Below are positions 7,768 to 15,481 of a stretch of 17,546 nucleotides of DNA, piece after piece (position 1 is the stretch's first letter; every line of letters begins with the position of its first letter). The notes beneath the pieces were generated by a model. That model made no database searches, had not been told where the DNA came from, and worked only from the letters and a program-made list of their open reading frames with translations. The DNA is from an uncultured bacterium (GTDB lineage Bacteria > Bacillota > Clostridia > TANB77 > CAG-508). The stretch spans positions 1 through 17,546 of the forward strand of contig CAJMQM010000013.1 in NCBI GenBank assembly GCA_905215615.1, read 5' to 3'. A program made the position numbers and the translations under genes.

Positions 7768-8751
7768 ATGCCAAGAAAAGCTAAAGATGAAATTAATGAA
7801 ATATCAAAAGAAGTAAAAGAAAAGAAAACTCCAGCAACAAAAACAAATAAAAAAACTACATCTACTAAAAAGGTAGCAGAAGAAGTAAAAAAAGCTACAA
7901 AAAAAGTGGTACGTACAACAAAAACAGCTAAAAATACTAAAACAACAACAGATACTGCAAAAAAGAAGGCAAGTAGTAAAACAACAACTAAAAAAGAAGC
8001 AGAAGATACTAAGAAAAAAACACGTGCAACAAAGACTACTACTAGTAAAGCAACAAAAGAACCAGTATCTAAAAAAACAACAAAGAAAACAAGTACTACT
8101 TCAAGAAAAACTAAAAAAACAGAAAAAAGTAATGAGATTTTAGAAGATGTTAATAATAATGAGGTAAACGAAAAAGTTAATATTGTAGAATATTATGACT
8201 TACCATATAGATATAATCAAACTGTTGTTAAAATATTGGCTCAAACACCAAATATTTTATTTGTTTATTGGTACATTTCAGACAAAGATAAAAATAACTT
8301 CATTTCAAAATATGGAGAAAGTTTCTTTAATAATACTATACCCGTACTTCTTGTTATAAATAAAACAATGAATTATTCATACGAAGTGCAAATAAACGAC
8401 TTCGCTAATAGTTGGTACCTTCATGTAAACGATGCTGATTGTGAATATCAAGTAGAATTAGGTAGAAGAAATAAAGAACATCCAGACTATTACTATGTTA
8501 CTACTTCTAATAATTTAGACATGCCTAATGACCATATTTTACTTGAAAAAATTCCTAACAATGTATTGTTTAAAAATGTTAAAACTCAAGAATTAGTAGA
8601 AAAACCTGTTACAAGCATATCATTTTTTAAAGACTTTGCTAAATCTAAAGAATTTTATAAATACTTTAAAGAATTGCTTAACAACGAACTTGAGGGAGAT
8701 GGAATTAATCTTAACCTACCATCTTCTCATACTAGTTCAAGTTTTAAATAA
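7768..8751 (+). CDS. DUF4912 protein with long Lys/Thr-rich N-terminus
   Basis: 327 residues. I choose ATG at 7768: the upstream in-frame TTG at 7756 would put the Shine-Dalgarno (GGAGG, 7758-7762) inside the coding region, while it lies five bases before this ATG. Residues 1 to about 125 are a low-complexity tail of Lys, Thr, Ala and Ser with TKKT-type repeats, like histone-H1-like bacterial proteins. Residues about 143-245 match DUF4912: YDLPYRYNQT (143-152), ILFVYWYIS (163-171), SWYLHVND (215-222), YQVELGRR (227-234). The C-terminal 80 residues are polar and end in a Ser-rich segment. DUF4912 genes are often found beside GH57 genes, as here, where the next gene starts 14 bases on. A glycan-binding or accessory role is an inference; no catalytic motif is visible. 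No signal peptide, so cytoplasmic. Confidence 0.82.
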   Translation: MPRKAKDEINEISKEVKEKKTPATKTNKKTTSTKKVAEEVKKATKKVVRTTKTAKNTKTTTDTAKKKASSKTTTKKEAEDTKKKTRATKTTTSKATKEPVSKKTTKKTSTTSRKTKKTEKSNEILEDVNNNEVNEKVNIVEYYDLPYRYNQTVVKILAQTPNILFVYWYISDKDKNNFISKYGESFFNNTIPVLLVINKTMNYSYEVQINDFANSWYLHVNDADCEYQVELGRRNKEHPDYYYVTTSNNLDMPNDHILLEKIPNNVLFKNVKTQELVEKPVTSISFFKDFAKSKEFYKYFKELLNNELEGDGINLNLPSSHTSSSFK

Positions 8752-8765
8752 AAGGAGATTACATA

Positions 8766-10355
8766 ATGTCAAAAGAAAAAGGATACGTTAGCTTTGTATT
8801 ACATGCACATTTACCTTTTGTTCATCATCCAGAAAGCGAAGATTATTTAGAAGAACAATGGCTATACGAAGCTATGTCAGAAACATATATACCATTACTT
8901 ACAAATTTTAAAAAATTAGAGAAGGAAAAAGTAGACTTTAGAATTACAATGTCACTTACTCCCCCTCTTCTTAATATGCTTGATAATAAAATGCTTCAAG
9001 AAAGATATATAAAGTACTTAAAAAAACATATAGAACTTGCAGAAAAGGAAGTTATAAGAACAAAATACGATGAAAGACTAAACAATTTAGCTAAATATTA
9101 TGTAGAAAAATATTCAAGTGACTTACATATATTCAAAGATGTATATAACTGTAATTTAATAGAAGGGTTTAAACATTTTCAAAATATTGGAGTTTTAGAA
9201 ATTATTACATGTGGTGCAACACATGGGTATTTTCCTATTTTATATGTTAATGAAAAAACTGTTAAAGCACAAATTGCTGTTGGTGTGCAAACATACGAAA
9301 AATATTTTGGAAAAAAGCCAAATGGAATATGGCTTCCAGAGTGTGGTTATATTCCAGAAGCAGATAAATACTTAAAAGAGTTCGGAATAAAGTATATTAT
9401 TACAGAAACACATGGAATTTTATATGCTAATCCTGCACCAGTTTATGGTACATATGCACCTATAGTATCACCTAATGGAATAGTAGCATTTGGAAGAGAC
9501 TTAGAATCTTCAAGGCAAGTGTGGAGTTCTATTAATGGTTATCCAGGAGATTTTAATTATAGGGAGTTTTATAGAGATATTGGCTATGATGTAGACTATG
9601 ACTATATAAAACCATATATTGCATCAAATGGTGCCAGAGTACATACAGGTATAAAATATTACAGGATTACAGGAAAAGATGTAGAAAAAGATTTATACAA
9701 TTTACAGTGGGCAAAAGATTCAGTAGAAAAGCAAGCAGGACACTTTTTTGACAGTAGAGAAAAACAAATAAACTCACTAGCACCTAAAATGTCTAATCCA
9801 CCAATTATTTTATGCCCTTATGATGCAGAATTATATGGACATTGGTGGTATGAAGGACCATATTGGCTTTATGTTTTATTTAAGAAAATTTATTATGATA
9901 AATGCGACTTTAAACTAATAACTCCAAGTGAATATATTGAAAAATACCCGCTAATGCAAATGGCTACACCATGTCGTTCTAGTTGGGGAGCAAACGGATA
10001 TAGTGAAGTATGGCTAAATCAAACTAATGATTATGTGCATAGACATTTACACGTTGCTGGAGATAGGATGGTAGAACTTTGTAATAAATTCCCTAATGAA
10101 AAAGATAAATTAAAAAAAGCAGCGTTAAATCAATGTGCTAGAGAATTACTATTAGCACAAAGCAGTGATTGGTTATTTATTATAACAAATGGTACAATGG
10201 TAGATTATGCTAAAAAACGAATAAAAGACCATATAGGTAGATTTACAAAATTATATTATGAATTATTAAATGATAATATGGACGAAGAATTTTTAAAAGA
10301 CATTGAGGAAAAAGACTGCATATTTCCAGACATTGATTATATGATTTATAAATAA
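8766..10355 (+). CDS. GH57 1,4-alpha-glucan branching enzyme
   Basis: 529 residues, typical for GH57 branching enzymes (DUF1957-containing). The enzyme makes alpha-1,6 branches in glycogen-like glucans in the cytoplasm. Visible motifs: HAHLPF (13-18), TCGATHGYFP (148-157), WLPECGY with the expected nucleophile E192, ETHG (214-217), and CPYDAELYGHWWYEGP (350-365) with the expected acid/base D353. The C-terminal helical domain carries SSWG (405-408) and SSDWLF (466-471). Both catalytic residues are in place, so it should be active. ATG is preceded by AAGGAG (8754-8759). It is paired with the DUF4912 gene, 14 bases upstream, as one transcription unit. It could be annotated as an alpha-amylase-like GH57 protein, but the WLPECGY and YDAELYGHWW context favours branching activity. 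Confidence 0.88.
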   Translation: MSKEKGYVSFVLHAHLPFVHHPESEDYLEEQWLYEAMSETYIPLLTNFKKLEKEKVDFRITMSLTPPLLNMLDNKMLQERYIKYLKKHIELAEKEVIRTKYDERLNNLAKYYVEKYSSDLHIFKDVYNCNLIEGFKHFQNIGVLEIITCGATHGYFPILYVNEKTVKAQIAVGVQTYEKYFGKKPNGIWLPECGYIPEADKYLKEFGIKYIITETHGILYANPAPVYGTYAPIVSPNGIVAFGRDLESSRQVWSSINGYPGDFNYREFYRDIGYDVDYDYIKPYIASNGARVHTGIKYYRITGKDVEKDLYNLQWAKDSVEKQAGHFFDSREKQINSLAPKMSNPPIILCPYDAELYGHWWYEGPYWLYVLFKKIYYDKCDFKLITPSEYIEKYPLMQMATPCRSSWGANGYSEVWLNQTNDYVHRHLHVAGDRMVELCNKFPNEKDKLKKAALNQCARELLLAQSSDWLFIITNGTMVDYAKKRIKDHIGRFTKLYYELLNDNMDEEFLKDIEEKDCIFPDIDYMIYK

Positions 10356-10364
10356 AATAATTAG

Positions 10365-10409
10365 TTCCTAAATACTAAACTCACAAGTTTTTTATTTAGG
10401 AATATTTTT
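10365..10409 (+). terminator. Terminator after the GH57 gene
   Basis: A long hairpin begins 9 bases after the GH57 stop. The outer stem TTCCTAAATA (10365-10374) pairs with TATTTAGGAA (10393-10402). An inner stem AAACT (10377-10381) pairs with AGTTT (10386-10390) around CACA. The sequence TATTTTT follows. It should end the DUF4912-GH57 transcript. Confidence 0.75.
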
Positions 10410-10460
10410 ATGTAAAAAAATATAATATAATTCCAAAATGACAAATTTTATTTTTTAGTA

Positions 10461-10487
10461 AAGAATACTTGAAAAGTATTCTTTTTT
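10461..10487 (+). terminator. Second hairpin terminator before gapA
   Basis: A perfect 10-bp stem, AAGAATACTT (10461-10470) with AAGTATTCTT (10474-10483) around a GAA loop, runs straight into four more T residues, giving a six-T run. It lies 52 bases after the first hairpin and 75 bases before gapA. It may back up the first terminator, or act as an attenuator if transcription starts between the two; no promoter between them is clear. Confidence 0.75.
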
Positions 10488-10497
10488 ATTATAAAAT
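10469..10497 (+). promoter_or_regulatory. Candidate promoter of the glycolytic operon
   Basis: TTGAAA (10469-10474) and TAAAAT (10492-10497) are spaced by 17 bases, a fair sigma-A match. Transcription would begin near 10504 and give a leader of about 58 bases. The -35 box lies inside the hairpin of the preceding terminator, so the two signals share DNA. The match is moderate in a very AT-rich region, hence low confidence. Confidence 0.4.
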
Positions 10498-10527
10498 GAA
10501 TTTGTTTGGAAATACTAAACAAAAATA

Positions 10528-10543
10528 AGGTGTTTTTTCACCT
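10528..10543 (+). promoter_or_regulatory. Small leader hairpin before the gapA ribosome binding site
   Basis: AGGTG (10528-10532) pairs with CACCT (10539-10543) around six T residues. It ends five bases before the AGGAGG (10548-10553) of gapA. The stem is short. It could protect the 5' end or affect ribosome access, but it may be chance. Confidence 0.3.
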
Positions 10544-10561
10544 AAAAAGGAGGAATTTTTA

Positions 10562-11563
10562 ATGTCAATAAAAATAGGAATTAATGGTTTTGGAAGGATT
10601 GGTAAGCTTACACTTCAAGCAGCTTTAAACAAAAAAGAAGTAGAGGTAGTAGCTATAAACGATCCTTTTATTCAGTCAGACTATATGGCTTATATGTTAA
10701 AATATGATACAGTACATGGAAAATTCAATGGAGAAATAAAAACAGAAGAAAATAAACTTATAATTAATGGAAAAGAAATAAAAGTATATAACGAAATGGA
10801 CCCAGTAAATATTCCATGGGGAGCAGATGGAGTAGACTATGTACTAGAGTGCTCTGGAGTATTTACAACTATAGAAAAAGCAGAAGCACACATAAAAGCA
10901 GGAGCTAAAAAAGTTATAATTTCTGCACCATCTAAAGATGCACCTATGTTTGTTATGGGAGTAAATAATGATAAATATACACCAGATATAAACATACTTT
11001 CAAACGCATCTTGTACAACAAACTGTTTAGCACCTTTAGCAAAAATTATAAACGATAATTTTGGAATTAAAGATGGACTTATGACTACAGTTCATGCTAC
11101 AACAGCTACACAAAAAACAGTAGATGGAGCATCTAAGAAAGACTGGAGAGGTGGACGTGCAGCAGCAGCTAACATTATACCATCATCTACAGGAGCTGCA
11201 AAAGCAGTAGGAAAAGTTATTCCAGAATTAAATGGAAAATTAACAGGTATGGCATTTAGAGTTCCAACTGTAGATGTTTCAGTTGTTGACTTAACATGTA
11301 ACTTAGAAAAACCTGCAACATATGAAGAAATATGCGCAGCAGTTAAAAAAGCATCTGAAAATGAAATGAAAGGTATAGTAGAATATGTAGAAGACCCAGT
11401 TGTTTCTTCAGACTTTACACATGATGAGCATACATCAATATTTGATAGTACAGCAGGAATTGCTTTAACAGATACATTTGTTAAATTAGTTGCTTGGTAT
11501 GATAACGAGTGGGGTTATTCAAACAAACTTGTAGATTTAGCTGTTTATATTTCTACTAAATAG
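10562..11563 (+). CDS. gapA: Glyceraldehyde-3-phosphate dehydrogenase, glycolytic
   Basis: 333 residues, full length. It oxidises glyceraldehyde-3-phosphate to 1,3-bisphosphoglycerate with NAD+ in the cytoplasm. The nucleotide-binding fold opens with GINGFGRIG (6-14), and AINDPF (31-36) supplies the Asp expected for NAD+ preference. The catalytic ASCTTNC block (149-155) has C151, and H178 follows in TTVHATT (175-181). The C-terminal WYDNEWGYS (312-320) is conserved. One family position differs: the usual DGPSKKDW reads DGASKKDW (188-195). ATG follows AGGAGG (10548-10553) at ideal spacing. It is first in the operon; its TAG stop is merged with the Shine-Dalgarno of the next gene, suggesting translational coupling. 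No CggR-like repressor lies upstream, unlike Bacillus. Confidence 0.97.
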   Translation: MSIKIGINGFGRIGKLTLQAALNKKEVEVVAINDPFIQSDYMAYMLKYDTVHGKFNGEIKTEENKLIINGKEIKVYNEMDPVNIPWGADGVDYVLECSGVFTTIEKAEAHIKAGAKKVIISAPSKDAPMFVMGVNNDKYTPDINILSNASCTTNCLAPLAKIINDNFGIKDGLMTTVHATTATQKTVDGASKKDWRGGRAAAANIIPSSTGAAKAVGKVIPELNGKLTGMAFRVPTVDVSVVDLTCNLEKPATYEEICAAVKKASENEMKGIVEYVEDPVVSSDFTHDEHTSIFDSTAGIALTDTFVKLVAWYDNEWGYSNKLVDLAVYISTK

Positions 11564-11567
11564 GAGG
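11562..11567 (+). promoter_or_regulatory. Ribosome binding site fused to the gapA stop codon
   Basis: The sequence TAGGAGG (11561-11567) serves as both the gapA stop and the Shine-Dalgarno of the DUF1653 gene. A ribosome ending gapA would sit on the next start site, so the two are probably translationally coupled. Confidence 0.7.
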
Positions 11568-11572
11568 AAAAT

Positions 11573-11836
11573 ATGAATAGAGAAATAAAAATACATGGTA
11601 TATATAAACATTTTAAAGGAGACTACTATATAGTAGAAGACATTGCAACACACAGCGAAACAAAGGAAAAATATGTTGTATATAGAAGACTATATGGAGA
11701 CAATTCATTATGGATTAGACCATATGACATGTTTTTATCAGAAGTAGATAAAGAAAAATATCCAATGGTAGAGCAAAAACATAGATTTGAACTACAAAAC
11801 ATAGAAAGTGTAACACCAAAATTTCAAGGGAGGTAA
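11573..11836 (+). CDS. DUF1653 domain protein
   Basis: 87 residues made almost wholly of a DUF1653 domain: GIYKHFKGDYYIVEDIA (9-25), a HSET segment (27-30), VVYRRLYGDNSLWIRP (35-50), YDMFLSEVD (51-59). Function is unknown in this family. It has no membrane segment or signal peptide. It lies between gapA and pgk. Its AGGAGG (11562-11567) overlaps the gapA stop, and its own last codons contain the GGGAGG (11828-11833) used by pgk, so it is embedded in the operon. A link to glycolysis is suggested only by position. Confidence 0.85.
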   Translation: MNREIKIHGIYKHFKGDYYIVEDIATHSETKEKYVVYRRLYGDNSLWIRPYDMFLSEVDKEKYPMVEQKHRFELQNIESVTPKFQGR

Positions 11837-11841
11837 ATCTT

Positions 11842-13086
11842 ATGAATAAGAAAACAATTGATGACATAAACGTAAGAGATAAAAAAGTTCTAGTAAGATG
11901 CGATTTTAACGTACCTTTAGACGAAAACAAAAATATTACAAGTGATAACAGAATAGTTGCAGCACTTCCAACAATTAAACATTTAACAGAACAAGGAGCC
12001 AAAGTTATTCTATGTTCTCACTTAGGCAGACCAAAGGGAAAAGTAAACCCAGAATTTTCGTTAGAACCTGTTGCTAAAAGACTATCTGAGCTTTTAGGCA
12101 AAGACGTAAAACTTGCAGGAGATATAGTTGGAGAAAGTGCAAAAACACTTACAGGTGAAATGCAAGATGGAGATGTTGTTTTACTAGAAAACGTTAGATT
12201 TGACGAAAGAGAAGAAAAAAACGACCCAGAATTTAGTAGAGAGTTAGCCTCTTTAACAGATGGAATATATGTAAACGATGCATTTGGTACGGCACATAGG
12301 GCACATAGTTCTACAGCCGGAGTTGCAAGTTACGTTAATACAGCTGTTAGTGGTTACCTAATGGGAAAAGAAGTAGAAGAATTAGATAAAGCTATTTCAA
12401 ACCCAAAAAGACCTTTTGTAGTTATATTAGGAGGACTTAAAGTTTCAGATAAAATTGGAGTAATAGAAAATTTACTTACAAAAGCAGACGAAATTTTAAT
12501 AGGCGGAGCAATGGCAAGCACATTTTTAAAAGCACAAGGCTATGATATAGGAGACTCTAAATACGAAGAAGAAAAATTAGAAGAAGCAAAAAGACTTCTA
12601 AGCTTAGCAGAAGCAAGAAATGTAAGAATTGTACTACCAGTTGATGAGCATGTTGCAAATGATTTTGCAGATAATGCAGAAAGCCAATTTGTAGATATAA
12701 AAGCAGGAGTTCCAGAGGGCTGGCAAACACTAGATATTGGACCAAAAACACAAGAAATATTTGCACAAGAAGTACAAAAAGCAAATACTATTGTATGGAA
12801 CGGACCTTTAGGTGTTACAGAATTTGATAATTACAGAGTTGGAACAGAAAAAGTTGCAAAAGCAATAGCAGGAACAAATGCAAGATGTGTTGTAGGTGGA
12901 GGAGACTCTGCAGCAGCTGTAAAGAAAATACAAAAAGAATCTAATACTACATTTGATAATATATATATATCAACAGGTGGAGGAGCTTCACTTGAATTCT
13001 TAGAAGGAAAAGAACTTCCAGGAATTGCTTGCTTGCAAGATAAATGCAGAGGAAGAAGCCACGACGATGATGACGATTGTAGATAA
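11842..13086 (+). CDS. pgk: Phosphoglycerate kinase with unusual C-terminal tail
   Basis: 414 residues, against about 395 usual. It transfers phosphate from 1,3-bisphosphoglycerate to ADP, giving ATP and 3-phosphoglycerate. Conserved blocks: VLVRCDFNVPL (16-26), SHLGRPKG (59-66), LLENVRF (114-120), NDAFGTAHRAHSST (145-158), GGGDSAAAV (352-360), STGGGASLEFLEGKELPGI (377-395). Several usually fixed positions differ: GGLKVSDK (197-204) for GGAKVSDK, GGAMASTFLKA (221-231) for GGGMA(F/Y)TFLKA, and GPLGVTEFDNY (321-331) for GPMGVFE. After the normal end (about 400) comes an extra KCRGRSHDDDDDCR tail with one His, five Asp and two Cys. The frame is intact. ATG is preceded by GGGAGG inside the DUF1653 gene. 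It is still almost certainly the operon's PGK. Confidence 0.95.
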   Translation: MNKKTIDDINVRDKKVLVRCDFNVPLDENKNITSDNRIVAALPTIKHLTEQGAKVILCSHLGRPKGKVNPEFSLEPVAKRLSELLGKDVKLAGDIVGESAKTLTGEMQDGDVVLLENVRFDEREEKNDPEFSRELASLTDGIYVNDAFGTAHRAHSSTAGVASYVNTAVSGYLMGKEVEELDKAISNPKRPFVVILGGLKVSDKIGVIENLLTKADEILIGGAMASTFLKAQGYDIGDSKYEEEKLEEAKRLLSLAEARNVRIVLPVDEHVANDFADNAESQFVDIKAGVPEGWQTLDIGPKTQEIFAQEVQKANTIVWNGPLGVTEFDNYRVGTEKVAKAIAGTNARCVVGGGDSAAAVKKIQKESNTTFDNIYISTGGGASLEFLEGKELPGIACLQDKCRGRSHDDDDDCR

Positions 13087-13114
13087 TATATAATTATTGA
13101 AAGGATTAAAATTA

Positions 13115-13867
13115 ATGAGAAAAAAAGTAATAGCAGGTAATTGGAAGATGAATATGCTTCCAAATGAAGCAATGGCTTTTATAGAAGGAATAGAACCTTT
13201 AGTAAAAAATTCAGATGCAGAAGTTATTTTATGTGTTCCATATACAGACTTGTTTTATAGTCTACTTACAGCACAAGGTACAAACATAAAAATTGGAGCA
13301 CAAAATATGCACTGGGAAGAAAGTGGTGCATATACAGGAGAAGTTTCGGGAAATATGCTAAAATCTATAGGTGCGGAATATGTAATAATAGGACACTCTG
13401 AAAGAAGACAATATTTTAACGAAACAGATGAAACTGTAAATAAAAAAATAAAATCAGCATTTGCAAATGAACTAAAACCAATTGTATGTGTTGGAGAAAC
13501 TCTAGAACAAAGAGAAGCAGGAACAGCGGAAGAAGTTATTACATCTCAAACAAGAAAAGCATTAGAAGGATTAACAGATATGCAAGTTCAAAATACAATT
13601 ATTGCATATGAACCAATATGGGCAATTGGCACAGGAAAAACAGCCACAGCAGAAGATGCTAATAATTCTATAAAATCTATAAGAAATGAAATTGCCAAAA
13701 ACTATGGACAAAACGTGGCAGATAAGGTTATAATACAGTACGGCGGAAGTGTAAAAGCTTCAAACGCAAAAGAATTATTTAGCACTTCAGATATAGATGG
13801 AGGCTTAGTAGGTGGAGCAAGTTTAAAAGTAGAAGAATTTGCTAACATAGTAAATTATAATAAATAA
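13115..13867 (+). CDS. tpiA: Triosephosphate isomerase
   Basis: 250 residues, full length. It interconverts dihydroxyacetone phosphate and glyceraldehyde-3-phosphate. The catalytic set is complete: N9 and K11 in AGNWKMN (7-13), H94 in IIGHSERR (91-98), and E166 in AYEPIWAIGTGK (164-175), which includes the mobile loop. The phosphate-binding YGGSV (209-213) and LVGGASL (231-237) are present. I start at ATG 13115, 28 bases after pgk, with AAAGGA (13100-13105) in place; an in-frame TTG at 13097 would lie upstream of that ribosome binding site and would add residues not found in the family. It sits between pgk and gpmI in the glycolytic operon. Confidence 0.97.
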   Translation: MRKKVIAGNWKMNMLPNEAMAFIEGIEPLVKNSDAEVILCVPYTDLFYSLLTAQGTNIKIGAQNMHWEESGAYTGEVSGNMLKSIGAEYVIIGHSERRQYFNETDETVNKKIKSAFANELKPIVCVGETLEQREAGTAEEVITSQTRKALEGLTDMQVQNTIIAYEPIWAIGTGKTATAEDANNSIKSIRNEIAKNYGQNVADKVIIQYGGSVKASNAKELFSTSDIDGGLVGGASLKVEEFANIVNYNK

Positions 13868-13917
13868 AATTTATTAATATATCTAAAAGTATTAATATAG
13901 AATTGGAGAGACAATAT

Positions 13918-15447
13918 ATGAATAGAAAACCAGTTATGTTAATGATATTAGATGGATTTGGGATTAATCCAAATGAAAAAGGAAATGCTATAGCAATTGC
14001 AAATACACCTAATATAGATAAACTAGAGAAAACATGGCCTACAACAGTAATTCACACAAGTGGGTTAGACGTAGGACTTCCAGAAGGACAAATGGGAAAT
14101 TCAGAAGTAGGACATACAAATATAGGTGCAGGAAGAATTGTGTACCAAGACTTAACTAGAATTACAAAATCCATTGCAGATGGAGATTTCTTTAGTATAA
14201 AAGAGCTTTCAGATGCAATAGAAAACTGTAAGAAAAACAATTCAAACCTTCATATAATGGGGTTACTTTCAGATGGTGGTGTACATAGCCACATGAGACA
14301 TCTTTTTGCAATACTAGAATTTGCAAAAAGAAAAGACTTTGAAAATGTTTATGTACATTGCTTCTTAGACGGAAGAGATACTCCACCAACTTCAGGAGAA
14401 AGTTATATAACAAAACTTGAAGAAAAAATGAAAGAAAAAGGTGTTGGGAAAATTGCAACCATTGAAGGAAGATTTTATGCTATGGACAGAGACAAAAGAT
14501 GGAACCGTATACAAGAAGCATATAATGCAATGGTTAATGGAGTAGGAGAAAAGGCAACATCTGCTTTAAGTGCAATAGAAGCATCATACCAAAAAGAAGT
14601 ATTTGACGAATTTGTAAAACCAACAGTTATATATAATGGAGAAAAACCTGTTGCTGAAATTAAAGAAAATGACTCTGTAATATTCTTTAACTTTAGACCA
14701 GATAGAGCAAGAGAAATAACAAGAACATTAGTAGATAAAGACTTTAACGAGTTTGAGACTAAAAAAATGAATTTGTTTTTTGTTTGCTTTACTCAATATG
14801 ACGAAACTATGCCAAATGTAAAAATAGCATTTAAACCAGAAACATTAGTAAATACATTTGGAGAATATATTAGTAAAAATGGATTAAAACAATTAAGAAT
14901 TGCAGAAACAGAAAAATATGCACATGTTACTTTCTTCTTTAATGGAGGAGAAGAAAAAGAATACGAAGGTGAAGATAGAATACTAGTACCATCACCTAAA
15001 GTAGAAACATATGACTTAAAGCCAGAAATGAGTGCTTTAGAAGTAACAGATAAAGTTATAGAAGCAATTAATTCTGGAAAATACAATAGTATAATATTAA
15101 ACTATGCAAATCCAGACATGGTAGGACATACAGGCAGTTTAGAAGCTGCTGTAAAAGCAGTAGAAACAATTGACGGATGTGTTGGGAAAGTTGCAGAGGC
15201 TATTGAAAAACAAAATGGTATATTAATTATAACTGCAGACCATGGAAATGCAGAGCAAATGATAGACTATAAAACAGGAGAACCACAAACTGCACACACA
15301 ACAAATCCTGTACCTTTAATTTTAGTTGGATTAGAAGGTGTAAAATTAAAAGAAGGTAAACTAGCAGACTTAGCACCTACAATGTTAGAAATTATGGGAC
15401 TAGAAAAACCACAAGAAATGACAGGAGAAAGCTTAATAGAAAAATAA
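13918..15447 (+). CDS. gpmI: 2,3-bisphosphoglycerate-independent phosphoglycerate mutase
   Basis: 509 residues, the usual size. It converts 3-phosphoglycerate to 2-phosphoglycerate through a phosphoserine intermediate with two metal ions. The metal and catalytic residues are in place: D12 in LDGFG (11-15), S62 in MGNSEVGH (59-66), H123 in GVHSH (121-125), DGRDTPP (151-157), NFRPDRAR (258-265), D400 and H404 in NPDMVGH (398-404), D441 and H442 in ADHGNAEQM (440-448), and H460. I start at ATG 13918, seven bases after GGAGAG (13905-13910); an in-frame TTG at 13903 would precede that site. It follows tpiA after 50 bases. That gap holds two copies of TATTAATA (13872-13879 and 13890-13897) that could form a weak A/T hairpin. 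Confidence 0.97.
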   Translation: MNRKPVMLMILDGFGINPNEKGNAIAIANTPNIDKLEKTWPTTVIHTSGLDVGLPEGQMGNSEVGHTNIGAGRIVYQDLTRITKSIADGDFFSIKELSDAIENCKKNNSNLHIMGLLSDGGVHSHMRHLFAILEFAKRKDFENVYVHCFLDGRDTPPTSGESYITKLEEKMKEKGVGKIATIEGRFYAMDRDKRWNRIQEAYNAMVNGVGEKATSALSAIEASYQKEVFDEFVKPTVIYNGEKPVAEIKENDSVIFFNFRPDRAREITRTLVDKDFNEFETKKMNLFFVCFTQYDETMPNVKIAFKPETLVNTFGEYISKNGLKQLRIAETEKYAHVTFFFNGGEEKEYEGEDRILVPSPKVETYDLKPEMSALEVTDKVIEAINSGKYNSIILNYANPDMVGHTGSLEAAVKAVETIDGCVGKVAEAIEKQNGILIITADHGNAEQMIDYKTGEPQTAHTTNPVPLILVGLEGVKLKEGKLADLAPTMLEIMGLEKPQEMTGESLIEK

Positions 15448-15481
15448 ATGTAATAATAATCGCAAGAGGGGATGATTTTTA

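Noticed and set aside
12999..13086. Frameshift near the 3' end of pgk as source of the odd tail
   Set aside because: The family's usual C-terminus (LPGI..LQDK) is complete in frame before the tail, so the tail is an extension, not a replacement caused by a frameshift.
13872..13897. Two copies of TATTAATA between tpiA and gpmI as an operator or hairpin
   Set aside because: The motif is its own reverse complement and purely A/T, so repeats are expected by chance in this composition.
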